The notes under the pieces: generated by a model | Database searches by the model: none | What the model was told of the DNA's origin: nothing | Seen by the model: only the letters and a program-made list of their open reading frames with translations | Program-made: the position numbers and the translations under genes | From: Flavobacteriaceae bacterium CP2B | GTDB taxonomy: Bacteria; Bacteroidota; Bacteroidia; Flavobacteriales; Flavobacteriaceae | Assembly (NCBI GenBank): GCA_001683825.1 | Contig: LXTR01000005.1 | Span: forward strand, 1-64,000 | Length of the DNA: 64,000 nt | Direction: 5' to 3' | In this document: piece after piece, positions 7,874 through 17,095 of the stretch | How positions within the stretch are numbered: position 1 is the first letter of the stretch | Layout: each line of letters opens with the position of its first letter

Positions 7874-8527
7874 CTACAAAGCCATCTCGGGCACCTCCCC
7901 CTGGATGATCAGGGTTCCTGCGGTCGCCTTTTGAATTTCTTCCACAGACACCCCCGGAGCCCTTTCCAGGAGGTGGAACCCCCCGGGGGTCACTTCGAGC
8001 ACCGCCAGGTTGGTAACGATCTTTTTGACGCAGCGGACCCCGGTAAGGGGCAGCGTACAACGCTTCAGTAATTTGGATTCCCCTGCCTTGTTGGTATGCA
8101 TCATGGCGACGATGATGTTTTCGGCTGAGGCCACCAGGTCCATGGCACCCCCCATCCCCTTTACCATTTTGCCCGGGATCTTCCAGTTGGCGATGTCGCC
8201 GTTTTCGGCCACCTCCATCGCCCCCAGGATGGTCAGGTCCACATGCCGGCCACGGATCATGCCAAAACTCAGGGCAGAATCAAAAAATGACGCCCCGGGC
8301 AGGGTGGTGATAGTCTGTTTCCCGGCGTTGATGATATCGGCATCCTCTTCGCCTTCATAGGGAAAGGGGCCCATCCCCAACACCCCGTTCTCGCTCTGGA
8401 ATTCGACACTGATGTCATCCCTGACAAAGTTTGCCACCAGGGTTGGGATCCCAATCCCGAGGTTGACGTAATACCCGTCTTTGACTTCCCTGGCAATCCG
8501 TTTCGCTATTCCGTTCTTATCGAGCAT
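7874..8527 (-). CDS. scoB: 3-oxoacid CoA-transferase subunit B
   Basis: Beta subunit of the succinyl-CoA:3-ketoacid (acetoacetate) CoA-transferase, which activates acetoacetate in ketone-body and amino acid breakdown. The catalytic glutamate is E46 in QSENGVLGMGP. GIGIPTLVANF and the C-terminal LAVLEVTPGGFHL match the family. The start MLDKNGIAKRIA at 8527 gives 217 residues, the usual length. The longer frame upstream overlaps subunit A and was rejected. It is the second gene of a two-gene operon with a 61-base gap after subunit A. Confidence 0.93.
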   Translation of the reverse strand: MLDKNGIAKRIAREVKDGYYVNLGIGIPTLVANFVRDDISVEFQSENGVLGMGPFPYEGEEDADIINAGKQTITTLPGASFFDSALSFGMIRGRHVDLTILGAMEVAENGDIANWKIPGKMVKGMGGAMDLVASAENIIVAMMHTNKAGESKLLKRCTLPLTGVRCVKKIVTNLAVLEVTPGGFHLLERAPGVSVEEIQKATAGTLIIQGEVPEMAL

Positions 8528-8588
8528 ATGTTTCTGAAAGATTTCATTCTGGTTTCCTTTACCCTCCCGAACACCGGGTATCCCTTGC

Positions 8589-9290
8589 CTAGGGGCGCTT
8601 CCTGACCGTGCGCTGTTCAATCCTCTTTTCGTACCGCTCCCCCTGGAAAATGCGCTGCACAAAAATCCCGGGGATGTGGATGGCATTGGGGTCCAGCGCA
8701 CCGGCCGGCAGCAGTTCCTCCACCTCGGCCACGGTAATCCCCGCGGCCCCGCACATAGCGGGGTTAAAATTGCGGGCCGTGCCCTTAAAGATCAGGTTCC
8801 CTGCCTCATCCCCCTTCCATGCCTTGACCAGGGCAAAATCCGCTTTAAAAGCCTCCTCCAGGACGTACATCTTGCCATTGAATTCCCGGGTCTCCTTTCC
8901 CTTGGCCACCTCGGTCCCATAGCCCGCGGGGGTATAAAAGGCCGGAAAACCCGCCTGCGCGGCCCGGCATTTTTCGGCCAACGTCCCCTGGGGCGTAAGT
9001 TCCACTTCCAACTCGCCACTCAGCATCTGCCGTTCAAATTCATCATTCTCCCCCACATAGGAGGAGATCATTTTCTTTATCTGCCGCTTTTGCAGCAAAA
9101 GCCCCAGGCCAAAATCATCGACCCCGGCATTGTTGCTGATGCAGGTGAGGTCTTTGAGCCCTAGCCGCACCAACTCCGCAATGGCATTTTCAGGGATTCC
9201 ACAGAGCCCGAACCCCCCGAGCATGATGGTCATCCCGTCTTTCAACCCCTGCAGGGCTTCGCGAACTCCGGCCACTTTTTTTTGTATCAT
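8589..9290 (-). CDS. scoA: 3-oxoacid CoA-transferase subunit A
   Basis: Alpha subunit of the same cytosolic CoA-transferase. The N-terminal [13 protein letters not shown] is the family's CoA-binding glycine loop. [15 protein letters not shown] and the [15 protein letters not shown] segment are also typical. The start [13 protein letters not shown] at 9290 gives 233 residues, as in relatives. The in-frame Met 81 bases upstream adds an implausible N-terminus. It is the first gene of the scoAB pair. Confidence 0.93.
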   Translation of the reverse strand: MIQKKVAGVREALQGLKDGMTIMLGGFGLCGIPENAIAELVRLGLKDLTCISNNAGVDDFGLGLLLQKRQIKKMISSYVGENDEFERQMLSGELEVELTPQGTLAEKCRAAQAGFPAFYTPAGYGTEVAKGKETREFNGKMYVLEEAFKADFALVKAWKGDEAGNLIFKGTARNFNPAMCGAAGITVAEVEELLPAGALDPNAIHIPGIFVQRIFQGERYEKRIEQRTVRKRP

Positions 9291-9349
9291 ATCAAGCGCT
9301 TTCCTTTGGTTGTCTGGCGGGGCGCAGCCCCCTGCACTAAAATACGGTT

Positions 9350-9381
9350 TTAAATAAAATATCCCGCGCAAATGGCGGGAT
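9350..9381 (-). terminator. Likely terminator of the ricT-gldH-PBP1A operon
   Basis: On the minus strand ATCCCGC-cattt-GCGGGAT-type arms (with a short spacer) are followed by ATTTTATTT. It lies about 45 bases after the stop of the penicillin-binding protein gene and before scoA. Confidence 0.6.
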
Positions 9382-9424
9382 AAGTTATGGGTGTTTTCCG
9401 GGTTTGCCGCCGTACGGCGAGGGG

Positions 9425-11767
9425 TCAGAAATCAAGGTCGTCCAGGTCGTCTTCAATATCATGGGTATCGGCCCCCTCTTCTATGAGCTTGGTACAATCT
9501 ACATTGATGGACAGTTCCTCGGGCTCCACAAATTCTTCCTGGGATACCGCCAGCTCCGTGTCTGCATAATTCTGTTTCATATAAAGGCCCCAGATGGGGA
9601 GGGCCATAGACGCACCCTGGCCGTAGGAAAGCGATTTAAAATGGGTGGCGCGGTCTTCGCCCCCTACCCATACCCCGGTGACCAGGTTGGGGACCATGCC
9701 CATAAACCAGCCGTCACTCTGGTTTTGCGTGGTTCCCGTTTTACCGGCAATGGGGTTGGTAAACCCATAGGGGTAACCGGTGATGATCTCCTTGTAGAGG
9801 GTGTTTTCCTTGTTGAAATCGTGCCGTAAGCGCGTACCGGAACCCCCCTCGGTGACCCCCTGCATCAGGTTGACCATCGCGTAGGCCACGTCCTTGCTGA
9901 GGACATCTTTGGTCTCGGGCACATATTCATAGAGCACCGCCCCGTTCTTGTCCTCGATCCGGGTAACCATTACGGGCTTTACGTAGACGCCCTGGTTGGC
10001 AAAGGTGCCGTAGGCCCCTACCATTTCATACACGTTAAAGTCCGGTGTGCCCAGGGCTATGGAGGGCACTTCGGGGATCTCCCGGTGCATGCCCAGGTTC
10101 CTCACAATAGACACTACCGGTTTGGGGCCCACACGGTCAATCAACTGGGCCGTGACCGTATTCACAGAATTTGCCAGGGCGTGCTTGAGGGTAAACATCT
10201 TCCCGCTGTACTTGCCGTCCGAATTTTTGGGGCACCAGGCCTCGGGGTTCCCGTGCTTGCCGGCCTCGATGCAATACTGGCTGTCGGGCAGGGAATCGCA
10301 GGGCGATAGCCGCAACTGGTCAATCGCCGCCGCATAGACAAAGGGCTTAAAGGTAGAGCCTGCCTGCCGGGCCCCCTGGATGACATTGTCGTATTGAAAG
10401 TGTTTGTAATTGATGCCACCCACCCAGGCCTTTACATGGCCCGTCTGGGGTTCCATAGACATCAGCGCCGCCCTCAGGAAGGTCTTGTAATAGCGGATAG
10501 AATCCAGGGGGGTCATCACCGTGTCTTTTTCCCGGGTCTCACTGTTCCAGTCAAAGACCGTCATTTCGGTTTTTTGGCGGAAGGACGCCCGGATCTCGTC
10601 CTCGGCCACCCCGGCATTTTTCATCTCCCTCCAGCGGTCCGAATTCTTCATCGCCCGTTCAATGATGCCGTCTATTTCTTCTTTTTCAAGGTCGACAAAA
10701 GGGGTAGTGGGGTTGCGCTCCGGCGTATTCTGGTGGAAAAATTCCCGCTGCAGGTTCTTCATATGGGCTTCAACCGCCTTTTCGGCATTCGCCTGCATCC
10801 TGGCGTCGATGGTGGTATAGATCTTCAGGCCGTCCAGGAAGATATTCCAGCGGTCGCGCTCCCCTTCCATCGCGGGTTTGGGGTTCTTCTCAATCCATTC
10901 GTTCATAAACCGCTGCAGGTACATCCTGAAATAGGTTGCCAGGCCTTCCCGGTGCGATTCGGGGCTGAAATTGATGTCCATTTTGAGCGCCTGTAGCGAA
11001 TCACGCTCTGCCTCGGTGATAAAATCGTATTTTGCCATCTGGCCCAAAACCGTATTGCGGCGTTGCAGCATTAATTCAGGCCGGCGCACCGGGTTGTAGA
11101 GGGACGAATTTTTTAACATGCCCACCAGTATGGCAGACTCCTCTGTCTTTAAATCCTTGGGCTCTTTGCCAAAATATATCCTGGAGGCAGAGCGGATGCC
11201 ATCCGCATTGTACAGGAAATCATAGATGTTCATGTACATGGTGATGATCTCCTCCTTGGTGTACTGCCGCTCCAGGCGGATGGCAATCACCCATTCTTTG
11301 ACTTTTTGCAGGATGCGTTCAAAGGTACCGCCCGAAATGCGTTCGGTGAAGAGCAGCTTGGACAACTGCTGGGAAATGGTACTGGCCCCGCCCCGTTTCC
11401 CCAGGAAGACCATGGCCCTGAGGGTGCCCCGGGCATCGATCCCCGAATGCTCATAGTAACGGGCATCCTCGGTGGCTATCAGGGCATTGACCAGGTTTTG
11501 GGGCAGGTCTTCGTAGGCTACGGGCGTACGGTTGTCATCCAGGTAGAATTTCCCCAGGGTTTGCCCGTCAGACGAGATGATTTCGGTAGCCAGGTTGGTC
11601 TGCGGGTTCTCCAGGCGCTCAAAGGTGGGCATTTCCCCGAAAAGCCCCCAGGAGGCCAGGAGGAAAATCACGACAACCCCCAGGATCCCGGTGGCAAAAA
11701 GGATCCAGAACCATTTGATAAACCTGGTGAAGTTGGGGGCGCTTTTCTTTTTCTTGGCTTTGGCCAT
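9425..11767 (-). CDS. Class A penicillin-binding protein 1A (transglycosylase/transpeptidase)
   Basis: A 780-residue bifunctional peptidoglycan synthase at the inner membrane, polymerising glycan strands and crosslinking peptides. One membrane segment (about 20-42) precedes a GT51 domain with catalytic E100 in [10 protein letters not shown] and [15 protein letters not shown]. The transpeptidase domain has S471 in GSTFKPF, SVN in LANSVNTV, and KTGTT before the C-terminus. A short acidic tail ends the protein. It is the last gene of a ricT-gldH-PBP operon, three bases after gldH. Confidence 0.95.
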   Translation of the reverse strand: MAKAKKKKSAPNFTRFIKWFWILFATGILGVVVIFLLASWGLFGEMPTFERLENPQTNLATEIISSDGQTLGKFYLDDNRTPVAYEDLPQNLVNALIATEDARYYEHSGIDARGTLRAMVFLGKRGGASTISQQLSKLLFTERISGGTFERILQKVKEWVIAIRLERQYTKEEIITMYMNIYDFLYNADGIRSASRIYFGKEPKDLKTEESAILVGMLKNSSLYNPVRRPELMLQRRNTVLGQMAKYDFITEAERDSLQALKMDINFSPESHREGLATYFRMYLQRFMNEWIEKNPKPAMEGERDRWNIFLDGLKIYTTIDARMQANAEKAVEAHMKNLQREFFHQNTPERNPTTPFVDLEKEEIDGIIERAMKNSDRWREMKNAGVAEDEIRASFRQKTEMTVFDWNSETREKDTVMTPLDSIRYYKTFLRAALMSMEPQTGHVKAWVGGINYKHFQYDNVIQGARQAGSTFKPFVYAAAIDQLRLSPCDSLPDSQYCIEAGKHGNPEAWCPKNSDGKYSGKMFTLKHALANSVNTVTAQLIDRVGPKPVVSIVRNLGMHREIPEVPSIALGTPDFNVYEMVGAYGTFANQGVYVKPVMVTRIEDKNGAVLYEYVPETKDVLSKDVAYAMVNLMQGVTEGGSGTRLRHDFNKENTLYKEIITGYPYGFTNPIAGKTGTTQNQSDGWFMGMVPNLVTGVWVGGEDRATHFKSLSYGQGASMALPIWGLYMKQNYADTELAVSQEEFVEPEELSINVDCTKLIEEGADTHDIEDDLDDLDF

Positions 11768-11770
11768 AAC

Positions 11771-12253
11771 TTATTTGCTCTTTTCAATCTCCAGGCCAAG
11801 GTCGGTTATTCCGGGCAGGTTTTGTATGCCCTCCACACTTCCGTTCTTTCGCATGGCATGGATTAATTCTAAAGTATATACGCCTTTAAACGGAAAAACG
11901 ATGTTTTCCTTGTACCACAGTTTATTTTCTTTGAGGCTCCCGGCCCCTTTCCCCAGCCAGCGGCCATCCGGCAGGGCCATTTCATATTCCAGGGTGTCCT
12001 TGAAGGTCGTCCCGTCCGGGAAGTCCAGGGTCGCGATCACAAAAAGGTTGCTGTAGGGAAAACGGTCGTCATTCCTGACATTGATGAAGAGGTTGTGCCG
12101 GTTGAGGGTATCGGGGGCCGGGAATTCAAAACGCATCACCTCTTCCTTGCCCCAACTTCCCCCCTGGGTGGGCTGGTATCTGGAAAAGACCAGGTCATCA
12201 TTACACCCGGCCATTAATAGCAAACACGGCAACAGATAACGGGCCCTATGCAT
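11771..12253 (-). CDS. gldH: Gliding motility lipoprotein GldH
   Basis: A 160-residue lipoprotein required for gliding motility and type IX secretion in Flavobacteriaceae, facing the periplasm or outer membrane. The signal peptide ends in the lipobox LLLMAGC followed by NDD. The body shows the family's RHNLFINVRNDDRFPYSNLFV region. The start at 12253 (MHRARYLLP) places the signal peptide correctly and overlaps the end of ricT by eight bases, suggesting translational coupling. The ricT-gldH order is common in this family. Confidence 0.92.
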   Translation of the reverse strand: MHRARYLLPCLLLMAGCNDDLVFSRYQPTQGGSWGKEEVMRFEFPAPDTLNRHNLFINVRNDDRFPYSNLFVIATLDFPDGTTFKDTLEYEMALPDGRWLGKGAGSLKENKLWYKENIVFPFKGVYTLELIHAMRKNGSVEGIQNLPGITDLGLEIEKSK

Positions 12254-13412
12254 TCCTCGAAGTACTTTTTTTATTCCTCCTGCCCTTGTTGCGGCTCTTG
12301 TTGCGGTTCTTCCTCCGCTTGGGCTTGTCAAAACGGGTAAGGCTGTCCTGCCCCACCGCGTTTTCAAATACCGTCCTGTCTTCCTCCAGGTTGTCTGCCG
12401 CGTACTGCTCCAGGCTGGCCACATCTTCCTTTTTCTTGTTTTTCTCCAGGATCTCGTGTACCTGGTCGGTGGTCAGGGCATGCCAGTTGGCAGGTTCATC
12501 CTTGTACGAGTACCACATGGTCCTTTTGAAGATATCGGTCTTCTGGCAGAAGGCGAGCCCTTTCTGGGTATACAATTTCAGGTCCTGGGAAGGGAAATCC
12601 TTCAGGGCTTCCAGGTAAATATCGAGTTCATAGTTGAGGCAGCATTTCAGCTTCCCACACTGCCCGGCCAGTTTGAGGGGGTTGAGGGACAATTGCTGGT
12701 AGCGGGCGGCAGCAGTGCTTACCGACCTGAAATCGGTGAGCCAGGTAGAACAACAGAGTTCGCGCCCGCAGGAACCAATCCCGCCCAGGCGCTGGGCCTC
12801 CTGCCGGTACCCGATTTGCCGCATTTCAATGCGGATGCCAAAGGCCTTGGCCATGTCTTTGATCAACTGGCGAAAATCTACCCGGTCCTCGGCTGTATAG
12901 TAGAACGTGGCCTTGGAACCATCCCCCTGGAACTCCACATCGGAGATCTTCATTTCCAGGCGGAGCAGGATAGCCATCTCCCGCGATCGTTTCTTGATCT
13001 CCTCTTCCTTTGAGCGGCACTTCTGCCACTTGTCTATGTCTTTCTGGGTGGCCTTGCGGTAGATCTTGGGCAGGTTTTGGTCCTTGTAGTCCTCCTTCTT
13101 CTTCTGCATCTGCACCTTTACCAGGGAGCCCGTCAGGGTAACGATCCCCACGTCATGCCCCGATTTGGCCTGGGTGGCCACGACATCGCCTATGGCCAGG
13201 GGCAAGCCCTCTGAATTCCTGAAAAATTCCTTTCGGCTATTTTTAAAACGGACTTCCACACAGTCAAATGGCTCCTCCCCTCCCGGTAAAGCCATATTGG
13301 AAAGCCAGTCGAACACGGTTAATTTGTTACAGCCGTCTGATCCGCAAGTCCCATTGTTCCTGCACCCCCGCGGCTGTCCTCCCTTACCGGTCGTACAACT
13401 GCTACAACCCAT
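12246..13412 (-). CDS. ricT: PSP1/RicT-family regulatory iron-sulfur protein
   Basis: A 388-residue cytosolic protein of the YaaT/RicT (PSP1 C-terminal domain) family. In Bacillus this protein helps control RNA processing by RNase Y with RicA and RicF. Its role in Bacteroidota is not established. Key features are GIGSCGRELCCSTWL and AGQCGKLKCCLNYE, the paired Cys clusters of the PSP1 domain (about residues 225-275). It also has an extra Cys-rich N-terminus (CSSCTTGKGGQPRGC) and a long basic C-terminal tail rich in Lys, Arg and Asn that could bind RNA. It heads the operon with gldH and the PBP. Confidence 0.88.
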   Translation of the reverse strand: MGCSSCTTGKGGQPRGCRNNGTCGSDGCNKLTVFDWLSNMALPGGEEPFDCVEVRFKNSRKEFFRNSEGLPLAIGDVVATQAKSGHDVGIVTLTGSLVKVQMQKKKEDYKDQNLPKIYRKATQKDIDKWQKCRSKEEEIKKRSREMAILLRLEMKISDVEFQGDGSKATFYYTAEDRVDFRQLIKDMAKAFGIRIEMRQIGYRQEAQRLGGIGSCGRELCCSTWLTDFRSVSTAAARYQQLSLNPLKLAGQCGKLKCCLNYELDIYLEALKDFPSQDLKLYTQKGLAFCQKTDIFKRTMWYSYKDEPANWHALTTDQVHEILEKNKKKEDVASLEQYAADNLEEDRTVFENAVGQDSLTRFDKPKRRKNRNKSRNKGRRNKKSTSRNA

Positions 13413-13616
13413 ATTATATATCTTGGATCAGGGGAAAAATAAAGGGTTCCCCTGAAAAAGGTTCATACTTATTTAACGGTAAAGATACAATAATTTGTGG
13501 CGGATTCCGAAATGATGCCGCGCATATCTCACCCGCCCCGGGGGAGGGCCCTCAGGGGGTGTGCAGGCCTAAAAAGCGAGGTGCACCAAGCGCCGGGCAG
13601 CGTGTGCCACCCGTAC

Positions 13617-14648
13617 CTATTTCTTGAATTTCAACACCTCCGAACGGCCCTTTTTGAAGATCTTGTTACTCACCACCTTGCCCTTGCGCAGTTTCTTCCG
13701 CTCCTGGTAGGGCAGGGCCACAATGGCCTTGCAGTCATCGGAACAGCACTGGTCCATCTTGGCGGCACAGGAATCACATTGGATAAAAAGCAGGTGGCAG
13801 GCTTCGTTCGCGCAGTTCACATGGGTATCGCAGGGCTCCCCGCACTGGTGGCACCGGGCGATGACGTGTTCGGTTATGCGTTCTCCCCGGCGGTGGTCAA
13901 ATACAAAATTCTTGCCCAGGAATTTATTCTCCAGGTTTTTCTGGTTCACCTGACGGGTATATTCGATGATGCCGCCTTCCAGCTGGTATACCTGTTTAAA
14001 CCCTTTATGCTTGTAATAGGCACTGGCCTTTTCACAGCGGATACCCCCGGTGCAGTACATCACCAGCTTTTTGTCTTCCTTGTAGGGGGCCAATTCCCTT
14101 TCTATGATGTCCAGCGAATCGCGAAAGGTGTCCACGTCGGGCGTGATGGCATTCCTGAAATGGCCTATTTCGCTCTCGTAGTGGTTGCGCATGTCTACCA
14201 GGAGCGTATCGGGGTCTTCAATGAGCTCGTTAAACTGCTCGGCCCCCACGTGGATCCCTTTGTCGGTGACATCAAAAGTAGCGTCGTTGAGCCCGTCGGC
14301 CACGATCTTCCGGCGTACCTTTACCTTGAGCTTCAGGAAAGATTTATTGTCCTGCTCTATGGCGATGTTCAACCGGACGTTTTCCAGGAACGAAATGCTG
14401 TCCAGGTGGGCTTTAAAGGCGGTAAAGTTCTCGGCCGGTACTGAAAGCTGGGCGTTCACGCCCTCATGGGCGACATAAATCCTGCCCAGTACCTCCAGTT
14501 CGTTCCAGTGGATAAAGAGGTGGTTCCTCAGGATCCGGGGATTTCCGATATGTGCATATTTGTAAAAGGAGATGGTCAGGCGCTCCTTGCCGGCCTGTTC
14601 GATCAACGCTTCCCTTTCCTTTGCACTTAAAGTATTGTACAGTTGCAT
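13617..14648 (-). CDS. trhO: tRNA uridine(34) hydroxylase TrhO (rhodanese fold)
   Basis: A 343-residue cytosolic enzyme of the YceA/TrhO family, which hydroxylates U34 of certain tRNAs using oxygen and so supplies 5-hydroxyuridine for wobble modification. An N-terminal ferredoxin-like region (HEGVNAQLSVP) is followed by a rhodanese domain with the catalytic loop YCTGGIRCEKAS (Cys199). The C-terminal part is rich in Cys pairs (about 265-310), which probably bind zinc. It is monocistronic, with free DNA on both sides. Confidence 0.92.
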   Translation of the reverse strand: MQLYNTLSAKEREALIEQAGKERLTISFYKYAHIGNPRILRNHLFIHWNELEVLGRIYVAHEGVNAQLSVPAENFTAFKAHLDSISFLENVRLNIAIEQDNKSFLKLKVKVRRKIVADGLNDATFDVTDKGIHVGAEQFNELIEDPDTLLVDMRNHYESEIGHFRNAITPDVDTFRDSLDIIERELAPYKEDKKLVMYCTGGIRCEKASAYYKHKGFKQVYQLEGGIIEYTRQVNQKNLENKFLGKNFVFDHRRGERITEHVIARCHQCGEPCDTHVNCANEACHLLFIQCDSCAAKMDQCCSDDCKAIVALPYQERKKLRKGKVVSNKIFKKGRSEVLKFKK

Positions 14649-14723
14649 GCTATACCAATCGTTAAGTTAAAGAATGAAATTTGGCGCAAAAGTACTGATA
14701 ATTGATGGTTCCTCCAATGAAAA

Positions 14724-14756
14724 AGAGCCCTGAACATTAAATGTCAGGGCCCTTTA
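14724..14756 (-). terminator. Orphan terminator-like hairpin upstream of trhO
   Basis: On the minus strand GGGCCCTGACATT, loop TA, AATGTTCAGGGCTC is followed by TTTTTCATT: a long stem and a T-run. No annotated gene ends here, so it would end a short unannotated transcript starting between it and recA, or attenuate trhO expression. Confidence 0.6.
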
Positions 14757-14922
14757 CTGGCACATCTACCTTCCTTTTTCATAGCAATTTCCTTCTCTTT
14801 TTCATAGAAGTTTTCAAATAGAAGATGGCCATCTTTGCACCAAGCCTAAACCAACTGAGATATGGGTTTTGAACGAACTTACACTCCTAGGATGTAGGAA
14901 TTCCAAAAAGGTTGCTTCTGCC

Positions 14923-14954
14923 GTTGCGATATGAAAAAAGAAATGGTAATTTAG
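14923..14954 (+). promoter_or_regulatory. recA promoter, Bacteroidota type
   Basis: GTTG (14923-14926), 20 bases, then TAATTTAG (14947-14954), seven of eight matches to TAnnTTTG. It lies about 20 bases before the recA start codon. No recognisable LexA site was seen. Confidence 0.55.
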
Positions 14955-14973
14955 CTTTCTTAACACTATAGAA

Positions 14974-15984
14974 ATGGCAACAATGAGCAGCGAAAAAGAA
15001 TCGAAACTGAAGGCCCTTCAACTCACCCTGGCCAAACTGGATAAGACCTACGGGAAAGGGGCGGTCATGAAAATGGGGGACGAAGTGGCGCAGGATGTAG
15101 AGGTGATCCCCACCGGTTCTTTGGGTCTGGACATTGCCCTGGGCGTGGGCGGATACCCCAGGGGGCGGGTGGTGGAAATCTACGGGCCCGAATCTTCGGG
15201 TAAAACCACCCTGACACTGCACGCGATTGCCGAAGCCCAGAAAGCCGGGGGCATTGCCGCCTTTATTGACGCGGAACATGCCTTTGACCGGTTTTACGCC
15301 CAGAAACTGGGGGTCGACATAGACAACCTGATCATCTCCCAGCCAGACCATGGGGAGCAGGCCCTTGAAATTACGGACAACCTCATCCGGTCAGGGGCTA
15401 TAGACATCGTGATCATCGACTCCGTGGCGGCCCTGACGCCCAAAAGCGAGATCGAAGGGGAAATGGGCGATTCCAAAATGGGGTTACACGCCCGCCTCAT
15501 GTCCCAGGCCCTCCGGAAACTAACAAGTTCGATCAGCAAAACACATTGCACCGTTATCTTTATCAACCAGCTCAGGGAAAAGATAGGGGTGATGTTTGGG
15601 AACCCGGAGACCACTACCGGGGGTAACGCCCTCAAGTTCTATGCCTCTGTCCGCCTGGATATCCGCAGGTCTACCCAGATAAAGGACACAGACGGGAACG
15701 TACAGGGAAACAAAACACGCGTGAAAGTGGTGAAAAACAAGGTGGCACCCCCCTTTAAACAGGCGGAGTTCGACATCATGTATGGGGAAGGTATCTCCAA
15801 AATAGGGGAGATCCTGGACCTTGGCGTACAGTACGAGATCATCAAAAAGAGTGGCTCCTGGTTCAGTTATGGGGACACCAAACTCGGACAGGGCCGCGAT
15901 GCGGTGAAGGCGTTGCTCCAGGATAATCCCGAACTGCTGGAAGAACTGGAAGGCAAGATAAAAGAAGCGATTAGCGCACTCTGA
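14974..15984 (+). CDS. recA: Recombinase RecA
   Basis: The DNA strand-exchange and SOS coprotease protein, forming ATP-dependent filaments on single-stranded DNA. Walker A is GPESSGKTT (71-79). The family signature [13 protein letters not shown] and the DNA-binding loops are present. The length of 336 residues is normal. The first Met (14974) is used here, but the Met three codons later (MSSEKESKL) is equally possible and closer to relatives. It is transcribed alone, with a 12-base inverted repeat downstream. Confidence 0.98.
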   Translation: MATMSSEKESKLKALQLTLAKLDKTYGKGAVMKMGDEVAQDVEVIPTGSLGLDIALGVGGYPRGRVVEIYGPESSGKTTLTLHAIAEAQKAGGIAAFIDAEHAFDRFYAQKLGVDIDNLIISQPDHGEQALEITDNLIRSGAIDIVIIDSVAALTPKSEIEGEMGDSKMGLHARLMSQALRKLTSSISKTHCTVIFINQLREKIGVMFGNPETTTGGNALKFYASVRLDIRRSTQIKDTDGNVQGNKTRVKVVKNKVAPPFKQAEFDIMYGEGISKIGEILDLGVQYEIIKKSGSWFSYGDTKLGQGRDAVKALLQDNPELLEELEGKIKEAISAL

Positions 15985-16029
15985 CCCCAAATTTTCCCAG
16001 CTTTCCCGAAAATTTCTGTGGCATCTCGC

Positions 16030-16076
16030 CTACTTCTAAAGCAACCTTTGCTGTGAGTGATCATCTTTAGAAGTAG
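16030..16076. repeat. Perfect 12-base inverted repeat downstream of recA
   Basis: CTACTTCTAAAG (16030-16041) and CTTTAGAAGTAG (16065-16076) are exact inverses across 23 bases. The repeat starts 45 bases after the recA stop and ends 13 bases before the ATG of the lipoprotein gene. It could end recA transcription, fold in the lipoprotein leader, or be a protein binding site. There is no T-run. Confidence 0.75.
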
Positions 16077-16089
16077 AAATAGCATAAAG

Positions 16090-16515
16090 ATGACCCCTAA
16101 AAAAATCCTATACTGGGTGTTGTTCCTCGCAATGACACCCTTTCTGTCCTCCTGTGATCTGGAGGACGACAATGTGACGTTTCATTTTGTGAAACTCCAG
16201 GTCGTAGACGCAGAATTGCCCGAGTACTTTGAACTGAACCATACCTACCAGGTGAAGGTGACGTACCTCAGGCCCAACAACTGTACTTTCTTCGAAGGAT
16301 TCGATATCACCAAGCCGGCCACCACAACGCGCAATGTGGTCGCTTTTGGCTCAGAACTCGACAACAGGTCCTGTGCCCAGGTGACCGATGAGGTGGTAGA
16401 GTACTTTACCTTTGTGTGCTACTATTCAGATCCTTATATTTTCAGGTTCTGGACTGGAGAGGACGAAGACGGGAACGGTGTTTTTCTGGAATATGAGGTT
16501 CCTGTAAACCCCTAA
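16090..16515 (+). CDS. Small lipoprotein of unknown function
   Basis: A 141-residue lipoprotein: signal peptide and lipobox FLSSC followed by DLEDD. The Asp-rich start after the Cys resembles lipoprotein export signals of Bacteroidota that send proteins to the cell surface. The body is beta-rich with four Cys that may pair. I do not recognise a function. The start at 16090 (MTPKKILYW) was chosen because the longer frame begins inside the inverted repeat and spoils the signal peptide. It may be cotranscribed with the sigma factor 38 bases downstream. Confidence 0.78.
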   Translation: MTPKKILYWVLFLAMTPFLSSCDLEDDNVTFHFVKLQVVDAELPEYFELNHTYQVKVTYLRPNNCTFFEGFDITKPATTTRNVVAFGSELDNRSCAQVTDEVVEYFTFVCYYSDPYIFRFWTGEDEDGNGVFLEYEVPVNP

Positions 16516-16553
16516 ACATCATTTCCGTACGTATACTAAATCTAACCGACAAC

Positions 16554-17084
16554 TTGAGTCTGGACGAACTCATACATAAGTGCAAAAAGGGAAACAGGCA
16601 GGCACAGGAAACGCTGTACCGCAAGTATTCCCGTGTGTTGTTCGGAATCTGCCTCAAATATTCCAGGAACCGGGTGGAAGCAGAGGACAACCTGCACGAC
16701 AGTTTCCTGACCATCTATGAAAAGATCGGCCAGTATAAGTTCAAAGGTTCCTTTGAGGGTTGGATGAAACGCATTACCGTCAACACGGTTTTGCAAAAAT
16801 ACAGGAAGGAAGAGTTCCTGAATGTCGTATCGGAAAACACCGAAGAAGAGGTAGAGGAAGATTCGCCCTACGCGGACATTGCGGTCTCTACCCTGCTAAG
16901 GTACGTTCAGGAACTGCCCAACAAGTACCGCATCACATTCAATATGTACGTCCTGGACGGCTATTCCCATAAGGAAATCAGCGAGATGCTGGGCACCTCC
17001 CAGGGCACCTCAAAATCCAACCTGGCCAGGGCCAGGGGGATCCTGAAAGAAAAGATCAAAAAAACAAACATGAATATTGCATAA
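16554..17084 (+). CDS. ECF-like RNA polymerase sigma-70 family factor
   Basis: A 176-residue sigma factor with region 2 (EAEDNLHDSFLTIYEKIGQYKFKGSFEGWMK) and region 4 (ELPNKYRITFNMYVLDGYSHKEISEMLGTSQGTSKSNLARAR), a helix-turn-helix. The start is TTG at 16554. No ATG stands at the right place and TTG gives the usual MSLDELI N-terminus. An acidic linker lies between the regions. It is followed after 11 bases by a membrane-anchored protein likely to be its partner. Confidence 0.92.
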   Translation: MSLDELIHKCKKGNRQAQETLYRKYSRVLFGICLKYSRNRVEAEDNLHDSFLTIYEKIGQYKFKGSFEGWMKRITVNTVLQKYRKEEFLNVVSENTEEEVEEDSPYADIAVSTLLRYVQELPNKYRITFNMYVLDGYSHKEISEMLGTSQGTSKSNLARARGILKEKIKKTNMNIA

Positions 17085-17095
17085 TCCTACGCAGC

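Larger units (their letters stand above)
14649..14973. other. Divergent intergenic region trhO/recA
   Basis: About 325 bases holding the recA promoter on the right and an orphan terminator-like hairpin at 14724-14756 on the left. Between them, on the minus strand, lie only very short frames with two nearby ATGAAAAAG starts. A small untranslated RNA or leader peptide is possible but not shown. Confidence 0.55.
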
